Source of the DNA: Negativicutes bacterium | GTDB taxonomy: Bacteria; Bacillota_C; Negativicutes; Sporomusales_B; JARLHX01 | DNA: 56,355 bases | Assembly (NCBI GenBank): GCA_031292015.1 | Contig: JARLHY010000201.1 | Span: 1-56,355 of the forward strand | Direction: 5' to 3' | Shown here: positions 56,261 to 56,355 of the stretch, piece after piece | Position numbering within the stretch: the first letter of the stretch is position 1 | How the letters are laid out: every line of letters starts with the position of its first letter | Notes under the pieces: generated by a model | Told to the model about the DNA's origin: nothing | The model's database searches: none | What the model saw: only the letters and a program-made list of their open reading frames with translations | Program-made: the position numbers and the translations under genes

Positions 56261-56355
56261 CGAGGTTTCGCTAAAAGTAAAACTACCCTCCGGCATGCCG
56301 GAGGGTAGTTTTACTTTTAGCGAAACCTCGTTACTTGAACAAATTATGGGCGGTA
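56236..56355. repeat. Perfect 120-base palindrome at the window edge
   Basis: Bases 56236-56295 and 56296-56355 are exact reverse complements, centred on CCGGCATGCCGG. The inner part (AAAACTACCCTCCGGCATGC and its mirror, with flanking A/T runs) is a normal intrinsic terminator. The outer part repeats the last codons of the preceding gene backwards, so the palindrome extends beyond any terminator and reaches the end of the sequence. Confidence 0.95.

Noticed and set aside
1..56355. CRISPR array, tRNA, rRNA, transposase, prophage or attachment sites
   Set aside because: I looked for regularly spaced repeats, tRNA-like cloverleaf ends and recombinase proteins and saw none; the repeats found are isolated hairpins.

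Overview
The window is 56.4 kb of a bacterial chromosome with a GC content that looks to be in the mid to high fifties. Protein similarity (clostridial-type chemoreceptors, DUF2935, C_GCAxxG_C_C, CBO0543, Dabb) points to a Firmicute. A complete two-partner secretion pair (TpsB outer-membrane pore with POTRA and TpsA exoprotein) requires an outer membrane. Together these suggest a diderm Firmicute of the Negativicutes, probably Sporomusaceae; this is inference, as no rRNA or marker gene is present. The right edge behaves like a contig end: the last 120 bases are a perfect 2 x 60 palindrome that folds back into the last gene.

Layout. 0-9 kb: 3' end of a phosphofructokinase, a hydroxypyruvate isomerase-like gene and an unknown gene; a soluble chemoreceptor; a MarR-pirin-DoxX operon with a palindrome on its own -10 box; an exported protein; an IlvD/Edd dehydratase. 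9-13.7 kb (minus): a complete branched-chain amino acid ABC importer livKHMGF with a consensus promoter. 14-17.5 kb: alpha/beta hydrolase, MarR-TSUP exporter operon, a 205 bp structured element, and an exported amidohydrolase-like protein. 17.7-24.4 kb (plus): a BMP-type nucleoside ABC importer (binding protein, double ATPase, two permeases), then xanthine phosphoribosyltransferase and an MFS transporter, i.e. a purine uptake and salvage region. 24.5-29.8 kb: an iron-sulfur flavoprotein and small cell-envelope or unknown genes. 29.8-33 kb (minus): tpsB-tpsA preceded by a c-di-GMP-I riboswitch and terminator. 33-35 kb (minus): PAS histidine kinase, kaiB, and a collapsed kaiC-kaiB remnant. 35-44.4 kb: C_GCAxxG, Dabb, DUF2935, two exported proteins, phospholipase C-like protein, small Cys-rich protein, peroxiredoxin, and a four-gene run DUF1003 / CoA-binding / DUF169 / B3-B4. 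44.5-51 kb: a multi-PAS histidine kinase broken by one in-frame amber codon, and a large dCache-PAS-GAF-PAS-GGDEF-HD-GYP protein. 51-54 kb: divergent TSUP and SulP anion transporters. 54-56 kb: a Diacid_rec chemoreceptor and a DOMON lipoprotein paired with a small four-histidine membrane cytochrome-like protein.

Connections. c-di-GMP links two loci: the GGDEF/HD-GYP protein can make and degrade it, and the riboswitch ahead of tpsB-tpsA would read it, so surface adhesin secretion is probably set by c-di-GMP. The kaiB-kinase pair is what remains of a non-cyanobacterial Kai operon that has lost kaiC. Two dispersed hairpin repeats with matching ends sit inside transporter regions (livK/livH and nupQ/xpt), and a different hairpin follows the BMP binding-protein gene. 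No tRNA, rRNA, CRISPR, transposase or prophage was seen.
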